Source: CAWCPR01 sp963797475 (GTDB lineage: Bacteria; Chloroflexota; Anaerolineae; Anaerolineales; UBA4823). From it: a stretch of DNA of 64,000 nucleotides. The position numbers were made by a program, and so were the translations under genes. The notes under the pieces were generated by a model. The model saw only the letters and a list, made by a program, of their open reading frames with translations, was not told where the DNA came from and did no database searches. This document shows, in pieces, positions 43,889 to 51,951 of this stretch; positions within the stretch are counted from its first letter, which is position 1; each line of letters begins with the position of its first letter. The stretch lies in contig CAWCPR010000001.1 in assembly GCA_963797475.1 (NCBI GenBank), positions 2,108,001 to 2,172,000 on the forward strand, read 5' to 3'.

Positions 43889-44401
43889 TCAGCCCGGGGG
43901 CGGCAGGATCAAGATCGTGCGCGCCAGCAGGCGACCCGATCGAGTCGAGCCCCAGGCGCTGATCACGGCCGTTTTCCCTAAGCGATCCGGGTCGCTGGCC
44001 TGAACCACCTGTTGAATCGAGGAGGAACGGGTCTGTGAGGCGGGCAAGGGTGTGACATCTAAAAAAACCTGAGTATCGTGAGTGACCAGAATCTCGACGA
44101 CCGGGCCATCGTAGGCGCTGGTAAAGCTGGCGTTCCCGCTTATAGGGTCGCGCTTGCGGTCGAAAACGATCTGCCCGGTGCCCACAAACAGGCTGTTGTC
44201 CTGGCGGCGAACAAAAACCCCAACTACATCGGGGTCGCCTGGGGGCAACTGCCTGGCCTTTACCAGGGTGGGGGAAGAATTGAATTGGACTGACGATTGC
44301 TGCCTGTCGGGGTCCGAGAAGAAACGGGCGGTCAGGTAAGCCAGTCCGCCAAGGCCGGTCAACAGGACGATTGCGCTCAAAAGATAAATCCGGCGTTTCA
44401 T
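43889..44401 (-). CDS. Anchored protein of the three-member paralogous set (copy III, shorter)
   Basis: A 170-residue protein with an N-terminal helix (IYLLSAIVLLTGLGGLAYL) and the same core as the other two copies: VGVFVRRQDNSLFVGTGQI, SAYDGPVVEILVTHDTQVF and WGSTRSGRLLARTILILPPP. It lacks the cytoplasmic tail of 20-30 residues and the Gly-rich linker. It is the first of the three in transcription order, 43 bases after the permease gene. It is the most diverged copy, so probably the oldest duplicate. Confidence 0.72.
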   Translation of the reverse strand: MKRRIYLLSAIVLLTGLGGLAYLTARFFSDPDRQQSSVQFNSSPTLVKARQLPPGDPDVVGVFVRRQDNSLFVGTGQIVFDRKRDPISGNASFTSAYDGPVVEILVTHDTQVFLDVTPLPASQTRSSSIQQVVQASDPDRLGKTAVISAWGSTRSGRLLARTILILPPPG

Positions 44402-44444
44402 GTCACCACTCTCTACCGAGATGACCCGAGTTTTTGACCGGGAT

Positions 44445-45737
44445 TCATTCGTAGCGCAGCGCCTGGATAGGATCCAGGTGGGCGGCGCGCACCGCCGGGT
44501 AAAGCCCGAAAAGCAGGCCGGTCAGCAACGCTACTCCCAGCGCCAGGGGAATGCTGGTCGGATCGAGCAGGGCCAGGCCCTGGCTGTAATTGGCTGCCAG
44601 AGGGATCGCCAGGATGCCGGCAGCGATCCCCAGCAGGCCTCCTGCCAGGCTGATCAGCGCCGCTTCAATCAGAAATTGGGCGGTGATATCCGCCGGTTGG
44701 GCGCCTACCGCCAGGCGTACGCCGATCTCGCGTGTACGCTCGGTGACCCCTACCAGCATGACGTTCATGATGCCGATCCCGCCCACCACCAGGGAGATCA
44801 AAGCCATAGCCGCTAACAAGGTCGCAAACGTGTTGGCGGCGGCCTGCTGCGCGCCCAGAATATCTTGTTTGGTATTCATATTGAAATCGTCTTGATAATC
44901 GCCATTCTCATCTTTCTCAATTTCGTGCCGCTGGCGCAGATAATCTTTAATCTGGTCTTTGGCGTCGTCGATGCGACTCTCGTCCGAGACATGTACTACG
45001 ATCGAAACCGACGGTTCTTCATCGTAAAATGCATTGATCAAAGTACTGATCGGCATGAGCAGACTTTCGTTCGGTTTGGATCGATAGCGCTCGGAAGGGT
45101 CAATGGTCTCCAGCTCAGTCACTATACCGATCACCGTGCAGCGCGACCGGTTCACCCAGATGACCTGTCCCAAGGGATCGTCCCCGTTGAACAATTCGTC
45201 GGCGGTGTCATATCCCAGGACACAGACGGGCGTGCCGGAGAGCACATCCTCCAGGGTGAAGAAACGTCCCTGGCCCAGGAATGCCTGGGCGGTCAATAGG
45301 ACCCCATCTGGCCAATTAACTGGCTGAACCTGGGCCTCGGCCGCCAGGGAACTGAGAGTGTCCGGGGTGGTCCCGGACACGTTCATGTCGAGCACATTGC
45401 CGCCATAGCGGACCTTGGCAGAACCATTCAAGGACATCTCAACGCGATTCACGAGCGGCACGTTTTCGGGGATAAGCAGGCCATCTTCATACGACAGGAT
45501 CTTTCCGGAGTCGATCAGTTGGCCATTGTCGATTTTCTTTGCGGCGTTGATCTGGATGCTGTCGGAGCCCAGAAAACGAAAGCTGGATTCAACGGCAGCG
45601 CGGGCGCCGTTGCCGATGGAAAGCATAGAGATCACCGAGGCCACGCCGATGATCACGCCCAACATGGTCAGGAAGGCGCGCAATTTGTTGGCCGTGAGGC
45701 CGCGGAACGCCGTCCGTAGGGTATTAGCCAGCGACAT
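44445..45737 (-). CDS. MacB/FtsX-like ABC transporter permease
   Basis: A 430-residue permease with the MacB layout: one N-terminal helix (LRAFLTMLGVIIGVASVISM), a large extracytoplasmic domain (about 50-310) and three C-terminal helices, including IGIMNVMLVGVTERTREIGV, the family signature. It should transduce ATP hydrolysis into movement of an outer domain rather than pass a substrate through the membrane. Its start codon lies 14 bases within the ATPase gene, so the two are coupled. An adaptor gene is present, but no TolC-like gene is in the window, as expected for a monoderm. Confidence 0.9.
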   Translation of the reverse strand: MSLANTLRTAFRGLTANKLRAFLTMLGVIIGVASVISMLSIGNGARAAVESSFRFLGSDSIQINAAKKIDNGQLIDSGKILSYEDGLLIPENVPLVNRVEMSLNGSAKVRYGGNVLDMNVSGTTPDTLSSLAAEAQVQPVNWPDGVLLTAQAFLGQGRFFTLEDVLSGTPVCVLGYDTADELFNGDDPLGQVIWVNRSRCTVIGIVTELETIDPSERYRSKPNESLLMPISTLINAFYDEEPSVSIVVHVSDESRIDDAKDQIKDYLRQRHEIEKDENGDYQDDFNMNTKQDILGAQQAAANTFATLLAAMALISLVVGGIGIMNVMLVGVTERTREIGVRLAVGAQPADITAQFLIEAALISLAGGLLGIAAGILAIPLAANYSQGLALLDPTSIPLALGVALLTGLLFGLYPAVRAAHLDPIQALRYE

Positions 45738-46470
45738 TGGCGACCTCCTCTACCAGGATGCGGCCGTCCTGTACATTCAAGGTGCGCTGGGCATAGGCTG
45801 CCACGTTGGGATCGTGGGTGACGAGCAGGATCGTGCGCCCATCGCGCCACAGGCTGACCAGAAGCTGCATGACCTCCGTCCCGGTATGGCTGTCCAGGCT
45901 GCCGGTCGGCTCATCCGCCAGCAGGATGGCCGGATTGCTGACCAGCGCGCGGGCAATGGCGACCCGTTGGCGCTCGCCCCCGGACAACTCGGTCGGCAGG
46001 TGGTTTAGCCGGGAAGCCAGGCCAACGCGCACAAGGGCCTGTTTGGCCTGTTCGGTAACACGGTTGCTATGCTTGCGATACAACAAGGGCAGGGTGACGT
46101 TCTCGAGGGTATTCAGACGAGGCAGTAAATTGAAATTCTGGAAAATAAAGCCGATTTTACGGTTGCGCAGCCTGGACCGCTCTGCCGTAGAAAGCGTGCT
46201 TACGTCACGCCCTTCCAGGAAGTAAGCGCCAGAACTGGGAGTTTCCAGGCAGCCCAATACTTGCAGCAGGGTGGATTTTCCACTGCCTGAGGGGCCCATC
46301 AAAGCCACGAACTCGCCGGCCGCCAGGCAAAGATTGACTTCGCGCAGGGCGTACAGGTCGCTTGAACCCATGCGGTAGCGCTTGCTGACCTGGCGGGTTT
46401 CGATCAACCAGCCGGGTGAGGGTGGTTGAGTTTGAGCAGACTTGCCTGAATTTGTCGAAGCTGGCTTCAT
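45724..46470 (-). CDS. MacB-like ABC transporter ATPase (LolD/MacB type)
   Basis: The 248-residue ATPase has Walker A GPSGSGKSTLLQVLGC, the Q-loop FIFQNFNLLPRL, the signature LSGGERQRVAIARAL, and Walker B AILLADEPTGSLDS, with VTHDP as H-loop. This is the set of the LolD/MacB subfamily. I place the start at ATG 46470, which overlaps the adaptor stop as ATGA; an upstream in-frame start at 46635 would lie inside the adaptor gene and encodes no ABC sequence. It is encoded between the adaptor and permease genes. Confidence 0.92.
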   Translation of the reverse strand: MKPASTNSGKSAQTQPPSPGWLIETRQVSKRYRMGSSDLYALREVNLCLAAGEFVALMGPSGSGKSTLLQVLGCLETPSSGAYFLEGRDVSTLSTAERSRLRNRKIGFIFQNFNLLPRLNTLENVTLPLLYRKHSNRVTEQAKQALVRVGLASRLNHLPTELSGGERQRVAIARALVSNPAILLADEPTGSLDSHTGTEVMQLLVSLWRDGRTILLVTHDPNVAAYAQRTLNVQDGRILVEEVANVAG

Positions 46471-47858
46471 CGAGCCACCACCTGTTCTCCTTCGGAGAGG
46501 CCATTCCGGATCTCGATGTTTGTATCGCCGCGTAAACCCACCTGGATCTCGCGGCTCTCTTCGTGGTCGCCCGTCCATACTTTCACGCTGGTTGTGTCCC
46601 CGGCTGAGGCGCGTACCACGCTGCGCGGCAGGCACAGCACGTTTCCTGCCTTGGCGGTGACAATCGATGCATCCGCGGTCATGCCGGCGATCAGCTTCTC
46701 CGGGACCTGGTCTATGCTCAGGTACACGGTGTATAACGGGCGGTCGCCGGCCACACGCTGGGGCACGATGCGGCTGAGCGTCCCGGTCGCCTGTATGTCC
46801 GGCAGAGCGTCGAAGAAGATCTCCGCCGCCTGGCCGATTTGCACGTTGGGCAGATCCTCTTCCGTAACGGTCGACTGAACCTCCAGAGCCTGCGGGTCTT
46901 CGAGCACCAGCACGCCAGCGCCCTCCTGCAGGCTCTGGCCAACCGAAACCTGAACGTCCAGCACCACCGCATCGAATGGAGCGCGAATGTCAACATTCTC
47001 CAGGTTTTTGCGCGCCTGGTCCAGGTTGGCTTGCGCATCTTGCACTTTGGCGTTGGCCGTCTCCAATTTCAGAGAGTCTGGCCCGTCTTGCAGGCGCTCC
47101 CAGCGCGCCTGGGTATCGGACAGATTTGTCTCAGCCACTGCCACCTCGGCGTCGGCCTGGGCAATGTCCTGTGCGCTGGGTGGGAGCAGGTACCAGTTGT
47201 AGATGGCAAAGGCCCGATCCATCCGGTTCTTCGCATCCAGTAATGCTTTCAAGGCCGCCGATCGCTCGGGATTGGTCAGGCGCTTGTGGGCGACCTTGTC
47301 ATAGGCTTTCTGAGCATCCTTGTAAACTGATTTGGCCAGGGCGTAATCGGTCTCCGCATTTTCTACGACCAGGCTGTTGCTGGCTCGAGAATAATTCATG
47401 GCCGTCCGCTTTCGTTGCGCATCGTCCAGCGTTTCCTGGGCGTTGGCCAGATCGAGCTGCGCCTGGGCCTGCTCCGTCGCTGCGCTTGCCTGGAGATCTT
47501 CCAAATCCTGCTTCGCTTGAAGCAGAGCCAGGTTCGCAGCCGTGACGGCTGAGGCGAATTTTTCGCGATCAGACAGGCTGGCGAGCACCTGGCCTTGGGC
47601 GACCTGCTCGCCGGCGCGCACATTGATCTCTGCTACCTGCCCGGTGGATGGCATTTGCACCGTCACCTGGTTCGTATTGACCAGATAGCCAGGGGCGGAA
47701 ACCGACTGCTGTACGTCGCAAGTCGTTACCGGCACGGTAGCTGGGGCTGGCGGCGTTTGCTCGGCCTGGGCCTGACTGGTGTGAAAACCCCAATAACCCG
47801 CGGCAGCCACCAACCCGATAGCGGCCAATAAGATAACCAGCAGCCAGATCCGTCTCAT
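46467..47858 (-). CDS. HlyD/MacA-family periplasmic adaptor subunit
   Basis: The 463-residue adaptor has an N-terminal anchor (LLVILLAAIGLVAAAGYWGF) and a barrel-sandwich (lipoyl-like) half beginning VQMPSTGQVAEINVRAGEQV. A long coiled-coil hairpin of about 200 residues follows (LALLQAKQDLEDLQASAATE ... NLDQARKNLENVDIR). The second lipoyl half has DIRAPFDAVVLDVQVSVGQS, and the beta-barrel and membrane-proximal domains end in IEIRNGLSEGEQVVAR. This is the MacA/HlyD architecture. It is the first efflux gene of the operon, with CTGGAGG before ATG 47858, and it links the MacB-like pair to the cell surface. Confidence 0.9.
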   Translation of the reverse strand: MRRIWLLVILLAAIGLVAAAGYWGFHTSQAQAEQTPPAPATVPVTTCDVQQSVSAPGYLVNTNQVTVQMPSTGQVAEINVRAGEQVAQGQVLASLSDREKFASAVTAANLALLQAKQDLEDLQASAATEQAQAQLDLANAQETLDDAQRKRTAMNYSRASNSLVVENAETDYALAKSVYKDAQKAYDKVAHKRLTNPERSAALKALLDAKNRMDRAFAIYNWYLLPPSAQDIAQADAEVAVAETNLSDTQARWERLQDGPDSLKLETANAKVQDAQANLDQARKNLENVDIRAPFDAVVLDVQVSVGQSLQEGAGVLVLEDPQALEVQSTVTEEDLPNVQIGQAAEIFFDALPDIQATGTLSRIVPQRVAGDRPLYTVYLSIDQVPEKLIAGMTADASIVTAKAGNVLCLPRSVVRASAGDTTSVKVWTGDHEESREIQVGLRGDTNIEIRNGLSEGEQVVAR

Positions 47859-47882
47859 CCTTGCACCTCCAGTATTGTAAGT

Positions 47883-47896
47883 GGCTGGAACCAGCC
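47883..47896 (-). other. Perfect stem in the leader of the efflux operon
   Basis: GGCTGG-AA-CCAGCC is a palindrome 25 bases before the adaptor start codon, in the 5' untranslated region. It could modulate translation, or merely be structure. Confidence 0.35.
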
Positions 47897-47937
47897 AATC
47901 GAGGCGAACCTGCCTGATTGCCGGGAACCATATTCAA

Positions 47938-47982
47938 AGTATAAGGGGACCCGGTTACAAGCCGGTTGTGAAGATGTTACAT
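47938..47982 (-). promoter_or_regulatory. OmpR/PhoB-type binding array and -10 of the efflux promoter
   Basis: Read on the minus strand, three contiguous 11-base units are ATGTAACATCT (47982-47972), TCACAACCGGC (47971-47961) and TTGTAACCGGG (47960-47950). Each carries (T/C)AAC at the same place. TATACT (47943-47938) follows 6 bases further on as a -10 box. The array overlaps the -35 position, where no good -35 sequence exists. The 11-base phasing is what winged-helix response regulators bind, so the regulator encoded next to it is the obvious candidate activator. Confidence 0.6.
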
Positions 47983-48046
47983 TCTCGTAACCTCAGTTGG
48001 AACTGTTTGTGCGATTTCCCCCTGCAAACGTTATCTGTTTAAGCCC

Positions 48047-48742
48047 TCACACCAGGCGATAACCAATGCCTGGCACGGTCAGGATGAGCGCCGGTGCGCC
48101 GGGATCTAATTCGATTTTTTCCCGCAGCCGGCGAATATGGACGTTGACGGTGCGCTCGCTTTCCAGGTCTGGCGTATAGCCCCACACGGCCTGGATGATC
48201 TGGGAGCAACTCAACGCCTGGCCGCGGTGCTGGATCAGGTAAACCAACAGGCGAAATTCGATCGGGGTGAGGTTGAGGAGCGTATCCTCCCGGCGCGCCT
48301 GACCGCTGGCCTGATCGACCACCAGGTCGCCCGCATACAGCAGGTTCGCGCTCGAATTGGACAGCTCGCCATAGGCCCGGCGTAGTTGAGCCCGGACGCG
48401 AGAAACCATCTCGCGCAGGCTGAACGGCTTGGTTACGTAATCATCCGCGCCCATTTCCAGGCCCAGGACTTTGTCCATCTCCTCACGCTGCACGGTGAGC
48501 ATGATGACCGGCTGGCGCAATCCCAACTGTCTCAGGCGGCGACAAAAATCGAAGCCGGAGCCATCCGGCAAGCGCACGTCCATCAAGATCAAATGCGGAT
48601 GGTCGCTGCGGGCAAATTCGACCCCCTGCACCCCGCTGGAACTCCACGTGACGGAAAAACCATGTTGCTCCAACCCGTCTTGCAGGCTGCGGGCTACAGC
48701 CGGGTCGTCTTCGATCAGCAGGATGTGGGAGTAGGTTTCCAT
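48047..48742 (-). CDS. OmpR/PhoB-family response regulator
   Basis: A 231-residue two-domain regulator. The receiver domain has the acidic pair in LLIEDDP, phospho-acceptor D55 in LILMDVRLPDG, T83 and K105 in the VTKPF loop. The DNA-binding winged helix (about 135-231) includes LTPIEFRLLVYLIQHRGQAL and ESERTVNVHIRRLREKI, ending GIGYRLV. It is encoded upstream of the adaptor on the same strand and is the likely partner of the histidine kinase at the operon's far end. It probably binds the 11-base repeats at 47950-47982. Confidence 0.93.
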   Translation of the reverse strand: METYSHILLIEDDPAVARSLQDGLEQHGFSVTWSSSGVQGVEFARSDHPHLILMDVRLPDGSGFDFCRRLRQLGLRQPVIMLTVQREEMDKVLGLEMGADDYVTKPFSLREMVSRVRAQLRRAYGELSNSSANLLYAGDLVVDQASGQARREDTLLNLTPIEFRLLVYLIQHRGQALSCSQIIQAVWGYTPDLESERTVNVHIRRLREKIELDPGAPALILTVPGIGYRLV

Positions 48743-48853
48743 TCTAGAATAACCAGGGCGCCTCCTAAAAAAAGGGCGTTCCCGCTAAGGATTGAAATGA
48801 CTCAAACCAGGTATATTATATTCGTGAAACCGTTCGATGATAAAATCTGACGG

Positions 48854-49912
48854 ATGAACCAATACGCTGGTGTACTCAACCGCTATGGCCATTTGCTCGA
48901 CCTGCCCGGCCACACGATCCCGGTCACCTTGCTGGAGGGCGACACCCCTCTCATTCCGGTGCCGCGACTGGCGGCTGAAATGGGCGGCGGCTTCGAGCTG
49001 TATGTAAAATTTGAAGGCCTCAACCCAACCGGTTCGTTTAAAGACCGCGGCATGACGGCTGCCATCAGCGAAGCCCTGGGGCGCGGCGCAAGGGCGGTAA
49101 TCTGCGCCTCCACCGGAAACACAGCCGCCTCGGCGGCAGCCTATGCAGCTCGCGCCGGGCAGCGCGCCATCGTGCTGATCCCGCAAGGCAAGGTGGCAGC
49201 CGGCAAGCTGGCTGGAGCGATCGCCTATGGCGCCCAGGTGCTGCAGGTGGATGGGTCCTTTGACGACGCGCTTTCCCTGGTGGTAGCCCTGACTCAGAAA
49301 CACCCGATTGCCCTGGTGAATTCGCTCAACCCCTTCCGGCTGGAGGGCCAGAAAACGGCCGCTTTCGAGATCTGCGACGCCCTGGGTGCGGCGCCGGATT
49401 GGTTGTGCCTGCCCGTGGGCAACGCTGGCAACATCAGCGCCTATTGGATGGGGTTCCTGCAGTACCACGAAAGAAATGGGCTGCAACTGCCCAAATTATT
49501 GGGCGTGCAGGCGGCCGGCTCAGCCCCGCTCGTGCTCGGTCACCCGGTGGAGCATCCTGAAACCGTCGCGACCGCCATTCGCATCGGCCGTCCGGCGCGC
49601 GGCGAGCAGGCTGTGCAAGCCGCCGAGCAGTCCGGAGGCCAAATCATCGCGGTCAGCGACGAGGAGATCCTCGCCATGCAGCGCCGTCTGGCGTCGGAAG
49701 GCGTCTGGGTCGAGCCGGCGTCGGCAGCCGGTATGGCCGGCCTGGCGCGTCAGGTGCGCCTGGGCGCGCTGGACCCAAAAGGCCTGCGCATTGTCGCCGT
49801 GTGCACGGGCCATGGCTTGAAAGACCCGAATGTGATCACCGCACAGATGAGCGCCCCAGTCGTGCTGCCGCCGGACCTGGCTGCCCTGGAGAGGCTGGTT
49901 TTGGCAGGCTGA
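48854..49912 (+). CDS. thrC: Threonine synthase
   Basis: The enzyme converts O-phosphohomoserine to threonine with PLP. The 352-residue protein is of the short (type 1-like) kind without the regulatory SAM domain: K63 in NPTGSFKDRGM binds PLP, CASTGNTAASAAAYAARAG is the phosphate-binding/active region, and PVGNAGNISAYWMGFLQYHE follows. EPASAAGMAGL near the end is typical too. It is divergent from the efflux operon and lies about 480 bases before the homoserine kinase gene, with the PspC gene in between; the two encode consecutive steps. The start is ATG 48854. Confidence 0.9.
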   Translation: MNQYAGVLNRYGHLLDLPGHTIPVTLLEGDTPLIPVPRLAAEMGGGFELYVKFEGLNPTGSFKDRGMTAAISEALGRGARAVICASTGNTAASAAAYAARAGQRAIVLIPQGKVAAGKLAGAIAYGAQVLQVDGSFDDALSLVVALTQKHPIALVNSLNPFRLEGQKTAAFEICDALGAAPDWLCLPVGNAGNISAYWMGFLQYHERNGLQLPKLLGVQAAGSAPLVLGHPVEHPETVATAIRIGRPARGEQAVQAAEQSGGQIIAVSDEEILAMQRRLASEGVWVEPASAAGMAGLARQVRLGALDPKGLRIVAVCTGHGLKDPNVITAQMSAPVVLPPDLAALERLVLAG

Positions 49913-49939
49913 GTCCGCTCCGCAGCGGAGCGCGCTCAG
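49909..49939 (+). terminator. Stem-loop after thrC
   Basis: CTGAG (49909-49913) and CTCAG (49935-49939) enclose CGCTCCG (49916-49922) and CGGAGCG (49926-49932), a long stem with a 3-base loop (CAG). It overlaps the thrC stop. No T-run follows, so termination efficiency is uncertain. Confidence 0.45.
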
Positions 49940-50039
49940 TGACTGAGGACACTCATCAGCCAGCATACTGAAAAACCGGTCAAATTTTCGCGACCTGAAT
50001 CAGATTTCTCCGTAGAGATTAATAGCTCGACATCCTCGA

Positions 50040-50079
50040 TGTGCGGCGCCCGCCCTGCTGAACAAACGGGCGCCGCACA
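50040..50079 (+). other. 13-bp perfect inverted repeat in the pspC leader
   Basis: TGTGCGGCGCCCG (50040-50052) and CGGGCGCCGCACA (50067-50079) pair perfectly with a 14-base loop. The stem ends about 10 bases before the ribosome-binding site of the PspC gene. It is too long to be random and too GC-rich for a usual operator; an mRNA stem or operator is possible. Confidence 0.6.
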
Positions 50080-50103
50080 ACCTGATTGGAAGGAGAAATT
50101 CTT

Positions 50104-50349
50104 GTGGCAGAACCGTATAGAAGACTGTATCGTTCCCGCCAGGAACGCATGATCGCTGGCGTTTGCGGCGGACTGGCCGAATATTTCGGCATAGACCCCA
50201 CCCTGGTGCGGCTGTTTTTCGTGTTTGCCGCCCTGGCCGGCGGTCCGGGCCTGATCATTTATCTGGTTATGATGCTGGTCGTGCCCGAAAAGCCGGCGTC
50301 CGAGGAAATCATCACTGCAGAAAGCACGGGAACAACGGACGTCATTTGA
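50104..50349 (+). CDS. PspC-domain protein (phage-shock-type membrane protein)
   Basis: An 81-residue protein with the PspC domain: RLYRSRQERMIAGVCGGLAE and YFGIDPTLVRLFFVFAALAG, with one long hydrophobic helix (IIYLVMMLVVPEKP at its end). In other bacteria PspC senses envelope stress or anchors regulators. GTG 50104 is supported by AAGGAG upstream; a TTG at 50086 would swallow the ribosome-binding site. No pspA or sigma-factor gene is adjacent. It lies between thrC and thrB, which is unusual for it. Confidence 0.88.
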   Translation: MAEPYRRLYRSRQERMIAGVCGGLAEYFGIDPTLVRLFFVFAALAGGPGLIIYLVMMLVVPEKPASEEIITAESTGTTDVI

Positions 50350-50396
50350 TGTTCCCTGGCGCATCTTCCTGAGGCGGCTCATAGGACCTGCCTTCT

Positions 50397-51323
50397 ATGC
50401 CTCAACAAGTCTCGGTGTCCGTTCCGGCCACATCTGCAAACCTGGGTCCCGGGTTCGACTGCCTGGGATTGGCACTCGACTTGTGGAATCATGCGCTGTT
50501 CAGCCGTGCAGGCGACCAGATTCTCGTGGATGTAAACGGCGAGGGCGCCGGCGAGCTGCACAGCGGCGTGGACAACCTGATCGCCCAGGCCGCCCTGCGC
50601 CTGTACGAATCGGCCGGAGCGCCAGCGCCGGCGGGCCTGCTTATTCGCTGCGAAAACCACATCCCGTTAATTTCCGGGCTGGGCTCCAGCGCGGCGGCAA
50701 CGCTGGCGGGCCTGCTGGGAGCTAACGCCTTGCTAGAGGCGCCATTCACGAACAAATCAATCCTGGGCATGGCAGCCGAGATCGAGGGCCACCCGGATAA
50801 TGTCGCCCCGGCGTTATTCGGAGGGCTGGTGCTTTCCATCCGGACTCCCGGCGAAAAAGCGGCCGGCGCAGGCGATCTGATCACCCGCCAGGTGCCGGTC
50901 TCGGATTTCAACGTGGCGTTGGCGATCCCGGATGTGGCGCTGACCACCCGGCAGTCTCGCTTGGCCCTGCCGGGGCAGGTCCCGCTGGGCGAGGCGGTCT
51001 TTAACATCGGCCGGACGGCGCTGGTGGTGGAGGCCCTGCGTACAGGCGATCTGGAGCTGCTGCAAAGCGCCATGGACGACCGGCTGCACCAACCTTATCG
51101 CCTGAAGCTTATCCCGGGCGGCGAAGACGCCCTGCTGGCTGCCCGCCAGGCCGGCGCGGCAGCCGCACTCTCAGGGGCAGGCCCGGGCCTGATCGCCTTC
51201 ACCCACAAGGATGCCGCTCCCATCGCCGCGGCGATGGCGGCAGCTTTCGCCCGGGTCGGCGTGCTGGCGCGCAGCTACAGCCTGGGCATTGCGATGTGCG
51301 GCGCCAGGGTCGAATTTGATTGA
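50397..51323 (+). CDS. thrB: Homoserine kinase
   Basis: This GHMP-family kinase phosphorylates homoserine for the threonine synthase encoded just upstream. The 308-residue protein has SVPATSANLGPGFDCLGLAL near the N-terminus (motif 1), PLISGLGSSAAATLAGLLGA (motif 2, the ATP-binding GLGSSA) and AAALSGAGPGLIAF near the C-terminus (motif 3). All three GHMP motifs are intact. It is 47 bases after the PspC gene. The opposite-strand dcd gene ends just beyond it. Confidence 0.93.
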   Translation: MPQQVSVSVPATSANLGPGFDCLGLALDLWNHALFSRAGDQILVDVNGEGAGELHSGVDNLIAQAALRLYESAGAPAPAGLLIRCENHIPLISGLGSSAAATLAGLLGANALLEAPFTNKSILGMAAEIEGHPDNVAPALFGGLVLSIRTPGEKAAGAGDLITRQVPVSDFNVALAIPDVALTTRQSRLALPGQVPLGEAVFNIGRTALVVEALRTGDLELLQSAMDDRLHQPYRLKLIPGGEDALLAARQAGAAAALSGAGPGLIAFTHKDAAPIAAAMAAAFARVGVLARSYSLGIAMCGARVEFD

Positions 51324-51338
51324 GGGTTGGCGCAGAGC

Positions 51339-51893
51339 TCACAGCTTCGGCAGGACGATCGACTGCTGGCCTTGATATTTTCCCTTCTTATCGGCGTAAG
51401 AAATCTCGCATTCCTCATCGGCCTCGAAAAAAAGCACCTGGGCGATACCCTCATAGGCATAAATCCTGGCGGGCAGAGGCGTGGTATTGGAGATTTCCAG
51501 GGTAACGAATCCCTCCCACTCGGGTTCAAATGGCGTTACATTCACGATAATCCCGCAGCGCGCATAGGTGCTTTTCCCCAGGCAGACCGTCAACACCCCG
51601 CGCGGGATGCGGAAATACTCCACGGTGCGCGCCAGCGCAAAGGAGTTCGGCGGGATCACGCACACCTCTCCTTTGAAATCCACCATGGATCGTGGGTCGA
51701 AGTGTTTGGGGTCGACCACCGCCGAGAACACGTTGGTGAAGATTTTAAATTCATCCGCAACGCGGATATCATAGCCGTATGAGGATACGCCATAAGAGAT
51801 CGCGCCTTCACGCACCTGGCTGTCGGCGAACGGCTCGATCATTCGGTGTTCGTGTGCCATCTTTTTAATCCAGTGGTCGGGTTTCAATCCCAT
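51339..51893 (-). CDS. dcd: dCTP deaminase
   Basis: The enzyme deaminates dCTP to dUTP for thymidylate synthesis. The 184-residue protein has SSYGYDIRVADEF, PPNSFALARTVEYFRIPR, the catalytic core GKSTYARCGIIVNVTPFEPE and WEGFVTLEISNTTPLPARIY with the catalytic Glu, and the C-terminal GKYQGQQSI. This is the typical trimeric dCTP deaminase; bifunctional Dcd-dUTPase forms have a further motif that I could not confirm. ATG 51893 follows AGGAGAAAG. It is the last gene of the ftcD-M23-CapA run. Confidence 0.92.
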   Translation of the reverse strand: MGLKPDHWIKKMAHEHRMIEPFADSQVREGAISYGVSSYGYDIRVADEFKIFTNVFSAVVDPKHFDPRSMVDFKGEVCVIPPNSFALARTVEYFRIPRGVLTVCLGKSTYARCGIIVNVTPFEPEWEGFVTLEISNTTPLPARIYAYEGIAQVLFFEADEECEISYADKKGKYQGQQSIVLPKL

Positions 51894-51951
51894 GGTCTTT
51901 CTCCTATGAGTGTTGTTGTAGGGGCAATTCATGAATTGCTCCTACCGCTAT

